Shown piece by piece: positions 26,245 through 33,720 of a DNA stretch of 45,598 bases; the stretch's first letter is position 1; each line of letters starts with the position of its first letter. A program made the position numbers and the translations under genes. Where the stretch lies: NCBI RefSeq assembly GCF_009908195.1, contig NZ_JAAAHS010000017.1, positions 1 through 45,598 on the forward strand, given 5' to 3'. A model generated the notes under the pieces. The model did no database searches, was not told the DNA's origin, and saw nothing but the letters and a program-made list of their open reading frames with translations. This DNA comes from Streptomyces boluensis (lineage in GTDB: Bacteria > Actinomycetota > Actinomycetes > Streptomycetales > Streptomycetaceae).

Positions 26245-27419
26245 GCCTGCTCCACGGGGAGTTCGGCCTGCACCGTGAAGCCGCCCTCGCCGCGCGGCTC
26301 GGCCCGCAGCCGCCCGCCGAGCGCGGTGACGCGCTCGCGCATGCCGAGCAGCCCGAGCCCCGGCACCGGGGCGGCGGCCGGTGTGGCCGTGCCGTCGTCG
26401 TCGACGCGTACGGCCAGGGCGTCCGGGCGCCGGTCGATCCGGACCGAGGCCGTGGCGGCGTCCGCGTGCCGGGCGATGTTGGTGAGCGACTCCTGCACGA
26501 TCCGGTACACGGTCCGTTCCACGGCGGCGGGCACGTCGTGGTGCAGTCCTCCGTTGTCTCCGGCACCTCCGACACCTCCGACGCCTTCGACACCCTCGAC
26601 GCCGTCGACGGTCAAGGTCGCGGTGAGGCCCAACGCCCGTGCCCCCGCGACGAGTTCAGGTATGTCGGCGAGGCCGCGCGGCGGTGTGGTGTCGTCGTCG
26701 CGCAGCGCCTCCAGGGTCGCGCGCAGCTCGCGGCTCGCCTCGCGCCCGGCCGCCTGGATCGCCAACAGCGCCTCCGGTACGTGCTCGCCCCGCCTGCGCG
26801 CCACATGCACGGCCACTTCGGACTGCACCTTGACGACCGAGATCTGGTGCGTGAGCGCATCGTGCAACTCCCTTGCGATACGCAGCCGTTCCTCGTCGGC
26901 GCGGTGCCGGGCGGCCTCCTCCCGGGTGCGCTCGGCCACGTCGGCCCGCCGCTCTGCCTGCCGCAGCGCCTCACCCGCGGCGCCGGCCGCGAGCAGCCAG
27001 GCGATCTCCAGGGCGCCGCGGGCCCGCGCGAACGCCTCGCCCGTGTCGTGCAGGCCCGCCGCCATGGCTGCGAGGGGGAGCGCGGCCAGCATGCCCACAC
27101 TCGCGACGATCGTGACGGTGCGGTGCCCCGCGCGTACGGCCGCGTACACCGCGAACAGGTAGGCGACGACCGGCACGTCGAACCCGGCGGCCTGGTACCC
27201 CACCCCGCACACCCAGGTGACGGCCAGGACCGGTACCGGCGCCCGGCGCCCCCACGCGAGCGCAAGGCCGCCGAAGGCGAGGAGCACGTACCCGACCAGG
27301 TCGACGTGCGCGGCGGCGCGTTCCCCTGACATCCCGGTGACCAGCAGCACCGCCGCCACACCAACGGCCACCACGGCGTCCCTGACCCCGAGGGGAACCC
27401 CCCACCACCCTCTGCTCAT
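26241..27419 (-). CDS. membrane sensor histidine kinase (HisKA_3, DesK-like)
   Basis: Sensor kinase, 392 aa, with four to six N-terminal TM helices in residues about 8-160 and almost no extracytoplasmic loops, suggesting membrane-state or intramembrane sensing. The dimerisation/phosphotransfer domain is HisKA_3 with ERLRIARELHDALTHQISVV (His in the LHDALTH motif). The HATPase_c domain has VQESLTNIARHADA (N box), VRVDDDGTATP and LGLLGMRERVTALGGRL. A GVEGVEGVGGVGG insert near residue 270 is encoded by 9-bp repeats around 26560-26610. The gene precedes its response regulator with a 4-base overlap. The stimulus is not inferable. Confidence 0.93.
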   Translation of the reverse strand: MSRGWWGVPLGVRDAVVAVGVAAVLLVTGMSGERAAAHVDLVGYVLLAFGGLALAWGRRAPVPVLAVTWVCGVGYQAAGFDVPVVAYLFAVYAAVRAGHRTVTIVASVGMLAALPLAAMAAGLHDTGEAFARARGALEIAWLLAAGAAGEALRQAERRADVAERTREEAARHRADEERLRIARELHDALTHQISVVKVQSEVAVHVARRRGEHVPEALLAIQAAGREASRELRATLEALRDDDTTPPRGLADIPELVAGARALGLTATLTVDGVEGVEGVGGVGGAGDNGGLHHDVPAAVERTVYRIVQESLTNIARHADAATASVRIDRRPDALAVRVDDDGTATPAAAPVPGLGLLGMRERVTALGGRLRAEPRGEGGFTVQAELPVEQA

Positions 27420-27640
27420 GCGCGCACCCTAGCCGGGCCGTCCGGCCGCCGAGTCCCGCTCCCGGACGAGCGCCCGACTACCGCACACGCAGTACGTACG
27501 CGCCGCCTGCCGCGCCCGTAGTAGCCGGGTACGCCGACGGCGGCAGGCCGAAGTGCGTGCGGCCGCAGGACGCGGGGAGGGGTGCCCGCCGAGCATGCTC
27601 ATCGGGCACGTCCAGTCATGAACATCCCGTCACAGAAGCC

Positions 27641-27692
27641 CAGTTGACCCAGTTGACCCAATTGACCCAGCTGACTCAGCTGACTCAGCTGA
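27641..27692 (+). repeat. 9-bp tandem repeat immediately upstream of the DUF6223 ribosome-binding site
   Basis: Nearly six 9-bp units run CAGTTGACC, CAGTTGACC, CAATTGACC, CAGCTGACT, CAGCTGACT, CAGCTGA and end at the GAAGGAG Shine-Dalgarno (27691-27697). The first units contain TTGAC, identical to a -35 core, and the last contain CAGCTG palindromes. Confidence 0.9.
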
Positions 27693-27703
27693 AGGAGCAC
27701 CCC

Positions 27704-28075
27704 ATGCCCGTACCCCACCTGCTCGCCGCCGACATCTACACCTTCAGCTCCGGCCGGATCGGCGCCGTCGTGGCCGCGCTGCTCGGCCTGACCGGCATCG
27801 TCATCGGCGGCCTGGCCCTGGCCCGCGCCACCGGCCGGATCACCACCGGCCCCGGCCGCCGCGGGGCGGCACTGGCCCTGGCGGCGGGGGCGGTCGCGGT
27901 GGCCCTCGGCACCGTGGTGGCGACGACGGCCTCCGGCGGCCTCGGTACGGGCAATGGCCTGGGCGGTGCTTATGTGGCGGTGATCGTGGGGGTGATCGGC
28001 GGGGTTCTGGGCGGAAGCGCATGGGCCCGTACCCGTCGCGGCGAGTCCGTGGCCGTATCCGTGAACAGGGACTAG
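27704..28075 (+). CDS. DUF6223-type small membrane protein
   Basis: Small integral membrane protein, 123 aa, with three hydrophobic segments: IGAVVAALLGLTGIVIGGLA, AALALAAGAVAVALGTVVAT and AYVAVIVGVIGGVLGGSAWA. A TGNGLGG turn precedes the last helix. The pattern TFSSGRIGAVVAALLGL at the start and GTGNG before the last helix are those I associate with DUF6223 proteins of Streptomyces; function unknown. ATG 27704 is set by GAAGGAG 6 bases upstream. A longer frame to 27557 would translate the 9-bp repeat as TQLTQL and is unlikely. It is divergent from the histidine kinase gene. Confidence 0.82.
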   Translation: MPVPHLLAADIYTFSSGRIGAVVAALLGLTGIVIGGLALARATGRITTGPGRRGAALALAAGAVAVALGTVVATTASGGLGTGNGLGGAYVAVIVGVIGGVLGGSAWARTRRGESVAVSVNRD

Positions 28076-28209
28076 AACCACGGAGCATGTCCATCCTGAC
28101 AGGGCAGCGGCATTTTTCGTAGGGCGGAAAGCACAGTTCGTGAGCCTTGTCCGGGCCCCTCCTCGACTCCCAGAATCTCCTTCGTGAATCACCCGGAGAC
28201 TGGGGGGAC

Positions 28210-29382
28210 ATGGGGAAGATCGATCACGACTCGGTGCTGCGGGCCCGCGTGCTGCTGCTGGCTTCCGGCCGAGTGAGCCTGCCCGAACAGGTCGACGCGT
28301 ACCGGGTTCTGGCGGAGGTGACCCCGAAGGCGTACATCCCGAAGCTGGTCGACGGGCTCCTCTCGATGAATTACAGGAGCCGGGACCCTGAGGTGGACCT
28401 GGAGCTGGCCGCCGAGGCTGTGGAGGCTGCCCGGAGTATCGAGGCCGGGGAGCCGACCCGGACAGCGCGGCTGGGCAGGGCGCTGGACGCCTACCAGTCG
28501 GCCCTGTTCACCCTCGGACGCCGCGCAGAGGGGCGTGCGGCTTGCGAGGAACTGGCCGAGGCCGGACAGAGCGGGCGGCTGGCGAAGATCCTGGCCGAGG
28601 AGGGGCGCTTCCGGGAGGCCGCAGAGCTCAATGAGAGGGCAGTCCGGAACGGCACACCGGGGCACTCCTTCTGGAACACGGTCGAGTGGGCGGCGAACCT
28701 GGAGGGCGCCGGCCTGCACGACGCGGCAGCGGCCGTCTTCCGCGAGCTCCTTGACGAGACCCGGCGCGAGGTCACCGGCCGGCGCACGGCGTTGGCCATC
28801 CTCACCTGGGAGCTGGTTCATCTCTCCCGGATGCGCGAGGCCGCCGGGCACGGGGCGGACGCCGTAGCCGCCCGGCGGGAGGCCCTGACCGTCCTGGAGG
28901 AGCTGGCGACAACGGGCGAGCCGAAGAACTGGAGCTGCATCCTCGCGTGGTGGGTCACCCTGTTCGCCCTGTCGGGGCGGGGCGACGAGCCGGTGGCGAG
29001 CGCCGAGTCCCCTATGCCGCCGTTCGGCACCGACCTCGGATGGTCGAGCGACACGCGGGACGCCTTTCTCGGCACTTTGCCAGGGCTCGAAACGGAGGCG
29101 GCGCGACTGCGCGAGGCCGGCCGACTGCCCGAACTGGCCGACGCCCAGCGCCGGATCAGCATCCGCGCGGCCCTCCGCGAGGGCGACCACCCCTACCGGT
29201 TCGAGGAGCGGCTCAAGCCGTACTTCGAAGAAGGCGTGGCGCTCGCCCGCCGCCTGCCCGACGACCCCGCACGCCTCGCCCGTGCCTTGACGGACCGCTC
29301 GATGTTCCTCGTCGCCGCGCGGACCTTCGAGCCCGCGTATGCCGACTTCACCGAGGCCGTCGCCCTCCTCGACATCCGGTAG
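28210..29382 (+). CDS. TPR-like repeat protein of unknown function
   Basis: Soluble protein, 390 aa, almost entirely helical, with TPR-like helix pairs such as LAKILAEEGRFREAAELNER (about 135-155), LEGAGLHDAAAAVFRELLDE and LVAARTFEPAYADFTEAVAL at the C-terminus. Actinobacterial helical-repeat proteins of this type often sit at the C-terminus of larger signalling or NTPase proteins; here no such domain is attached. ATG 28210 (MGKIDHDSVL) has GGAG 11 bases upstream; GTG 28147 in the same frame would add 21 non-conserved residues. No enzymatic motif is seen. The neighbouring NAT gene 129 bases downstream is unrelated in function. Confidence 0.75.
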   Translation: MGKIDHDSVLRARVLLLASGRVSLPEQVDAYRVLAEVTPKAYIPKLVDGLLSMNYRSRDPEVDLELAAEAVEAARSIEAGEPTRTARLGRALDAYQSALFTLGRRAEGRAACEELAEAGQSGRLAKILAEEGRFREAAELNERAVRNGTPGHSFWNTVEWAANLEGAGLHDAAAAVFRELLDETRREVTGRRTALAILTWELVHLSRMREAAGHGADAVAARREALTVLEELATTGEPKNWSCILAWWVTLFALSGRGDEPVASAESPMPPFGTDLGWSSDTRDAFLGTLPGLETEAARLREAGRLPELADAQRRISIRAALREGDHPYRFEERLKPYFEEGVALARRLPDDPARLARALTDRSMFLVAARTFEPAYADFTEAVALLDIR

Positions 29383-29385
29383 TCC

Positions 29386-29430
29386 TGCTCTGGGCTGGGC
29401 CGCTCAGGGCTGGGCTGCTCTGGGCTGGAG
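29386..29430 (+). repeat. three 15-bp repeats after the TPR gene
   Basis: TGCTCTGGGCTGGGC, CGCTCAGGGCTGGGC and TGCTCTGGGCTGGAG lie in tandem directly after the stop of the TPR-like gene. They are intergenic and no dyad is evident. Confidence 0.8.
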
Positions 29431-29510
29431 GTGGAGCAACGCCCAAGGAGAAAGGCGCTCGAAGCCCGTGACCGAGGAATACCCCCCGACCCCCCGAGGT
29501 TGACCCGCAC

Positions 29511-30392
29511 ATGTGGAGCAGTGAGCAACTCGACCTGGACGCCTACCTCGCCCGCCTCGGGTACGAGGGCGACCGAAAGCCCACCCTGGAGACGCTGCGG
29601 GCCCTGCAGCGGGCGCATGTGCTGACCATGCGGTGGGGCAACTACGACAGCTTCCTGCACCGCGAGGTGCCGATCGATCTGCCGTCGGTCCAGGACAAGT
29701 TGGTGCGCCGAGGGGGCGGTGGCTACTGCTACGAGCACACCGTGCTCTTCGCCGCCGCGCTGGAGAAGCTGGGATTCAGCTTCACTGCCGTGTCCGGGCG
29801 GGTCCAGCTCGGCGCCGACTCCACCACGCCCCGCCCGACCACGCACGCCATGCTGATCGTTGACGTCGACGGCACGCGCTGGCTCGACGACATCGGCTTC
29901 GGCGCCAGCCCTCTGGAACCCATCGAGCTCGTCGACGGCGCACTGAGCGAGGCCGGGCCCTGGCCGTACCTGCTGCGCTGGCAGGACATCACCCACGGCT
30001 CGCCGGGCTGGGCGGTGCACCAGCGCGCCGACGCGACGGAGAGCGGGGAGGGTTCGGAGGGCCCGGAGGGCTGGACGGTGCGGCAGGTCTTCACCGAGAC
30101 CCCGCAGTACCCCGTCGACTACGCGATGGGTAACCACTTCGTGGCCACCCACCCCCGATCCCCGTTCGTGTCCCGCCCGTTCATCCAACGCCTGCGCACG
30201 GACCGGTACGACACCCTCGACGCCCTGACCTGGACCACGCACCGCCCGGCCGGGCCCCCGGAGTCGGAGACCGTCGAGCCGCACGAGGTCCCGGCACTGC
30301 TCGCGGACGTCTTCGGCATCCCGTCCGACCCGGACGAGGCGGAACTGTTGGTGTCGCGGCTCAGGGAGTTGCCCGGCAGCCTCGACGCGTAG
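29511..30392 (+). CDS. arylamine N-acetyltransferase
   Basis: Cytosolic acetyl-CoA-dependent N-acetyltransferase, 293 aa (family norm about 270-290). The catalytic triad is visible: C73 in RRGGGGYCYEH, H112 in TTHAMLIVDV and D127 in WLDDIGFG. N-terminal LDLDAYLARLGY and C-terminal FVSRPFIQRLRTDRYDTL are typical. The reaction is acetyl transfer to arylamines, arylhydrazines or related amines; in biosynthetic clusters homologues close amides on polyketide chains, but no such cluster is here. A GESGEGSEGPEGW loop near 180 is a small species-specific insert. ATG 29511 is used; a weak GAGG lies upstream. Confidence 0.93.
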   Translation: MWSSEQLDLDAYLARLGYEGDRKPTLETLRALQRAHVLTMRWGNYDSFLHREVPIDLPSVQDKLVRRGGGGYCYEHTVLFAAALEKLGFSFTAVSGRVQLGADSTTPRPTTHAMLIVDVDGTRWLDDIGFGASPLEPIELVDGALSEAGPWPYLLRWQDITHGSPGWAVHQRADATESGEGSEGPEGWTVRQVFTETPQYPVDYAMGNHFVATHPRSPFVSRPFIQRLRTDRYDTLDALTWTTHRPAGPPESETVEPHEVPALLADVFGIPSDPDEAELLVSRLRELPGSLDA

Positions 30393-30396
30393 GCGA

Positions 30397-31026
30397 ATGG
30401 CGCTCACCCCCATGGATTCCGCATCGCCCGACGGGCCTGCCCGCCACCACGACCCCGGCGGCTCCCTGGCCCAGTTCGCCGGGCGGATCCTTGTGGTCTG
30501 CGAACGGTGCGGTGGCCGGGCGGTGGTGGTTCCCCGGCCGGGACTGCCCGCGCCCAGACACTCGACCGAGCTCCTGTTCCAGCCCCGTCGCGTGGCCTGC
30601 GCGCGGTGCGGGGGAGTCGCGGAGTGGGAGCCCGAGGCGCGGGGCGGCGCGCTCGTCGGGGCGGTGCTCGGCGGTACCGAGGACCCGTTCTTCCACCGTC
30701 CGCTCTGGCTGCAGGTCCGCTGCGCGGGGCACGTCCTGTGGGCCTACGACGCACCGCATGTCGACGCACTGTCCGCCTACGTCGACGCCCGGCTGCGCGA
30801 GCGTGGCGGGTTGGCGCCGACGCGCGCCATGTTCGCCCGGCTGCCGGCGTGGATGAAGGTCGCGGACAACCGTACCGACGTCCTGGCCGGCCTGCGGACC
30901 CTGCGTGCCCTGTCAGAACGGTCCGCACCCGGCGACCGCTCCGATGCCGCACATGAACGCGGTGACAAGGCCCGACCACACCGGAGCTTCTACTTCCGGT
31001 CCACCCCGTACCCGCCCGGTCCCTGA
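30397..31026 (+). CDS. zinc-ribbon-like hypothetical protein
   Basis: Soluble protein, 209 aa, starting 5 bases after the NAT stop, so probably translated from the same mRNA. Two CxxC knuckles, CERCGG (about residues 35-40) and CARCGG (about 67-72), form a likely zinc ribbon. Downstream are DPFFHRPLWLQVRCAGHVLW and APHVDALSAYVDARLRER, then TRAMFARLPAWMKVADNR, and a terminal FYFRSTPYPPGP. I recall similar proteins as uncharacterised in several bacterial phyla. No nucleic-acid-binding activity can be claimed. The start could be ATG 30397 or ATG 30412; neither has a strong Shine-Dalgarno. Confidence 0.75.
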   Translation: MALTPMDSASPDGPARHHDPGGSLAQFAGRILVVCERCGGRAVVVPRPGLPAPRHSTELLFQPRRVACARCGGVAEWEPEARGGALVGAVLGGTEDPFFHRPLWLQVRCAGHVLWAYDAPHVDALSAYVDARLRERGGLAPTRAMFARLPAWMKVADNRTDVLAGLRTLRALSERSAPGDRSDAAHERGDKARPHRSFYFRSTPYPPGP

Positions 31027-31056
31027 CCCCAGGGGACCGGAACCCCCGCCCCTTGT

Positions 31057-31072
31057 TTCGGCCCCGGCCGAA
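31057..31072. terminator. weak hairpin after the zinc-ribbon gene
   Basis: TTCGGCC and GGCCGAA are separated by two C residues, 30 bases after the stop; the practical stem is five pairs with a six-base loop. A second small stem CCCTG/CAGGG spans the stop codon at 31021-31034. Low confidence. Confidence 0.25.
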
Positions 31073-31175
31073 GAGGGACGCGGGGGTCAACTCCCGTGCT
31101 GCACGCTCTTGTTCGTGAGGCGAGGGCGGTGCGACACCGTTCGTCCTCGAGGAAACGTCGACGGGGGAGCACGGG

Positions 31176-32018
31176 ATGCGTACGGGGGAACCGAGAGCCG
31201 GGCGGGCCGTCAGCGGACTGCTGCTCGTGCCCGCCCTTGCCGCGTGCGGAGCGGCCGAGCACGTGCGTGAGCTCAGCACCGCCGAGCGCGCCGTGGTGCG
31301 GCAGGCGGAGGAGGAGCTCGTACGGCGCTGCATGGCCGCGCAAGGGTTCCGGTACTGGCCCGCGGCCGTCAACGACCCCGAGGCGTCACGGCAGTTCGAC
31401 TACGTCGTCGACGACATCACCTGGGCCGGCACCTACGGATACGGCCCCGACGCACCCACCGCCGGCCCCAACGCGACCTACCGTGCCCGCCTCCCCGCCA
31501 AGTCGAGGAAGCGCTACGACCGTGCCCTGGACGGCAGCGGACGGCGCGTGCTCAAGGACACGTTGCCCACCGGGCAGACCATCCAGAGCCCGGCCGAAGG
31601 CTGCTCGGCGCACGCGGAACAGAAGCTGTACGGCGACCGGGCCGTCTGGTTCCACGCCCGCGTCGTCGCCGACAACCTCGCCCCCCTCTACCAGCGGAAA
31701 GTGCTGGCCCACCCCCGTTACCTGCGGGCCGAACGCGCCTGGGCCGCCTGTATGCGGGAGCGCGGCTTCCCGTACACCTCGCCCGGCGAGTCACGGGACC
31801 GGGCGACAGCGGCGCGACGGAGCGGCGCCGAGGTCAGGACGGCCGTCGCCGAGGCCCGCTGCGCCCGTCGTACGGGGCTCGCCGAGGTGGCCAAGGAGCT
31901 GGACCGGAAGTTCGGCGCCCCCGCGCGCGAGCGCTACAGCGCCGAGGTCAGCACCCAGAACCGGCTGCGCCTGCACGCACTTTCCACGGCACGGACGATC
32001 GTCACCGACCCGCGCTGA
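31176..32018 (+). CDS. secreted lipoprotein, hypothetical
   Basis: Predicted lipoprotein, 280 aa: a positively charged n-region, hydrophobic GLLLVPALAACGAAE with lipobox LAAC (Cys about 24), then a soluble domain. It contains repeated Cys-Met motifs RRCMAAQGF and AACMRERGFPYTSPG, each in a helix followed by Gly-Phe, suggesting an internally duplicated domain with paired Cys (also EGCSAHAEQ and EARCARRTG). This arrangement occurs in a family of Streptomyces lipoproteins of unknown role. ATG 31176 is preceded by GGGGGAG. It is monocistronic. Confidence 0.85.
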   Translation: MRTGEPRAGRAVSGLLLVPALAACGAAEHVRELSTAERAVVRQAEEELVRRCMAAQGFRYWPAAVNDPEASRQFDYVVDDITWAGTYGYGPDAPTAGPNATYRARLPAKSRKRYDRALDGSGRRVLKDTLPTGQTIQSPAEGCSAHAEQKLYGDRAVWFHARVVADNLAPLYQRKVLAHPRYLRAERAWAACMRERGFPYTSPGESRDRATAARRSGAEVRTAVAEARCARRTGLAEVAKELDRKFGAPARERYSAEVSTQNRLRLHALSTARTIVTDPR

Positions 32019-32170
32019 GCGCACACAACAGCGGCAGGTGCACCGGTAGGCGCACCCACACGTACACCCACAGATTTCCGCGGCCGGCCGGCGCGGATCA
32101 CGGTGCCCGGAGCACCGACAGAACAGTACGTAACGCGCAACCACCATCCGTTCTCGAAAGGAACAGACAG

Positions 32171-32605
32171 ATGCGTAAGACACGATTCACCCTGGTCGGA
32201 CTGGGCGTCGCCGCCCTCACCGCGTCCGGAGCGATGGCCGCACAGGCCGCACCGACGACTGCCCCGGCCAAGGCCGTAGTAGTCGACTCGGGTGCGGGCG
32301 CCCAGGTCACCAAGTGCAAGAACGTGAACCGGAACACCGGATACGTGCACGCCTGGACGAAGTCCAACTGCCAGGGCTACCACGGCAAGAAGAGTGGCAA
32401 CGACAGCAACTACAGCTCGAAGATAGACAACAAGGCCACCTCGGTCGTCAACTCCGGCTACGTGCACCAGAACGACACCGTGAAGTTCTACACGAAGACC
32501 AAGTACCGGGGATCCAGCTTCTGCCTCGAGCGGAGCGACCAGATCAGCAAGCTGAAGAAGTTCGACAACCGCATCTCCTCGCACCGTTGGGTGAACGGCT
32601 GCTGA
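32171..32605 (+). CDS. small secreted beta/gamma-crystallin-like protein (peptidase inhibitor I36-like)
   Basis: Exported protein, 144 aa. The Sec signal peptide MRKTRFTLVGLGVAALTASG ends near AMAAQAAP. The mature part is Lys/Asn/Ser-rich and has one crystallin-type Greek-key pattern: CQGYHGKKSG, DTVKFYTKTKYRGSSFCLER and FDNRISSHRWVNGC, with four Cys likely forming disulfides. Related Streptomyces proteins are annotated peptidase inhibitor family I36 (SMI). ATG 32171 has GAAAGGAA upstream. Codon use and composition (many AAG and AAC codons) differ from neighbours, as expected for a highly expressed secreted basic protein. Inhibitor activity is unproven. Confidence 0.85.
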   Translation: MRKTRFTLVGLGVAALTASGAMAAQAAPTTAPAKAVVVDSGAGAQVTKCKNVNRNTGYVHAWTKSNCQGYHGKKSGNDSNYSSKIDNKATSVVNSGYVHQNDTVKFYTKTKYRGSSFCLERSDQISKLKKFDNRISSHRWVNGC

Positions 32606-32629
32606 GACGGCCCACCGGCCGCAGAGCCG

Positions 32630-32674
32630 GAGGAGTCGGAGCAGTCGGAGCAGTTTGAGCAGTCGGAGGAGCTG
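32630..32674 (+). repeat. five 9-bp repeats, consensus GAGCAGTCG
   Basis: Units GAGGAGTCG, GAGCAGTCG, GAGCAGTTT, GAGCAGTCG, GAGGAGCTG run in tandem between the crystallin-like gene stop and the following terminator. The array is noncoding. Confidence 0.85.
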
Positions 32675-32678
32675 GAGC

Positions 32679-32734
32679 GTGACCCGCCGTGTCCCCGGCC
32701 CACCCGGCCGGGGACACGGCACGTCGCGGGTCAC
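32679..32734. terminator. very strong bidirectional terminator
   Basis: A perfect 14-bp stem, CCGTGTCCCCGGCC (32687-32700) and GGCCGGGGACACGG (32706-32719), has a 5-base CACCC loop and an outer 8-bp stem GTGACCCG (32679-32686)/CGGGTCAC (32727-32734). It separates two convergent genes; the outer arm includes the stop codon of the deacetylase gene. Confidence 0.9.
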
Positions 32735-33636
32735 CGCATGTCGGTGGGGCGCCCCGTGCCCTCGAAGGGGAAGCGGCGGCGGAAGTCGTCGGCCGCGTCC
32801 TCAAGGGTCACGAACGACACGCCCTCGTGCCCGGAGACGTACTCGATGAACCGCTCCAGCATCAGCAGCACCTGCGGGCGCCCCGACACGTCCGGGTGCA
32901 GCGTCACCGGGATGACGGCGTAGTCCAACTCCCGGTGCACCCAGTCGAACTGGTCCTTCCAGTCCTGCTCCAGGGCGCGCGGCGAGACATAGCCGTGGCT
33001 GTTGTGGCTGTGCTTGTTGAACATCATGGGCGGCAGGTCGTCGACGTACCAGTTGCCGCAGAACTCCACCAGGTCCACCTCGTGGCCGTGGATCAGCGGC
33101 TTCATCCAGTCCTTGGCGTCGGCCTTGTAGTCGATCTTCGTCCAGGAGTCGCCGACGCGGGCGTAGAACGGGGTGAAGTCCCGGTAGTTCTGCGAGTGGT
33201 CGTAGCTGAAGCCGTACTTGTGCAGCAGCGCCGCCGTCGACTCGGACATCTCCCACCACGGGGCGACGTACCCCTTGGGCTTGCGGCCGGTGAACTGCTC
33301 GATCAGCTCGACCGACTTGGCGAGGACGTCCTCCTCCTGCTGCGGCGTCATCGCGATCGGGTTCTCGTGCGAGTAGCCGTGCGCGCCGACCTCGTGGCCC
33401 GCCTCGACGACCATGCGGGTCTGCTCGGGGAACGTCTCGATGGAGTGGCCGGGGATGAACCAGCTGGTCCGGATCCCGTACCGCTCGAACAGCTTGAGCA
33501 GGCGCGGGGTGCCGATCTCGCCCGCGAAGACACCGCGCTGGATGTCGTTGGGCGAGTCCTCCCCGCCGTAACTGCCGAGCCAGCCGGCGACCGCGTCCAC
33601 ATCGACACCGAGTGCGATCTGAATGTCCTTGGCCAT
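32731..33636 (-). CDS. polysaccharide deacetylase-fold hydrolase (PuuE/cyclic-imide-hydrolase-like)
   Basis: Cytosolic metal-dependent hydrolase, 301 aa, NodB/PuuE fold without signal peptide. Motif 1 is [13 protein letters not shown] (the catalytic and metal Asp), motif 2 [13 protein letters not shown] (His ligands), motif 3 [11 protein letters not shown]; the late HPDVSGRP carries the motif-5 His. The intracellular PuuE-like branch opens ring amides such as allantoin, and related enzymes hydrolyse cyclic imides; sugar deacetylation is improbable given absence of export and neighbours. It follows the AMDase-like and MFS genes (85-base gap) in one operon. ATG 33636 with AAGGAG upstream. Confidence 0.85.
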   Translation of the reverse strand: MAKDIQIALGVDVDAVAGWLGSYGGEDSPNDIQRGVFAGEIGTPRLLKLFERYGIRTSWFIPGHSIETFPEQTRMVVEAGHEVGAHGYSHENPIAMTPQQEEDVLAKSVELIEQFTGRKPKGYVAPWWEMSESTAALLHKYGFSYDHSQNYRDFTPFYARVGDSWTKIDYKADAKDWMKPLIHGHEVDLVEFCGNWYVDDLPPMMFNKHSHNSHGYVSPRALEQDWKDQFDWVHRELDYAVIPVTLHPDVSGRPQVLLMLERFIEYVSGHEGVSFVTLEDAADDFRRRFPFEGTGRPTDMR

Positions 33637-33685
33637 GAGTGAAGTGCTCCTTGAAGTACGGGAGTTGGGGTGTTCTTGTCTTTAC

Positions 33686-33705
33686 GAGGCGAGGCGAGGC
33701 GAGGC
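33686..33705 (-). repeat. GAGGC x4 pentanucleotide repeat in operon gap
   Basis: Four perfect GAGGC units followed by GTGGC and GCGGC variants lie between the AMDase-like gene stop and the deacetylase start. It is noncoding, so a 5-bp unit does not threaten a frame. Confidence 0.8.
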
Positions 33706-33720
33706 GTGGCGCGGCGGGCG

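Noticed and set aside
25537-27419. Reading the two-component pair as the DosS/DosR (OsdK/OsdR) system of the dormancy genes
   Set aside because: The kinase has several TM helices and no GAF domains, and the regulator resembles generic NarL-type proteins; adjacency alone is not enough.
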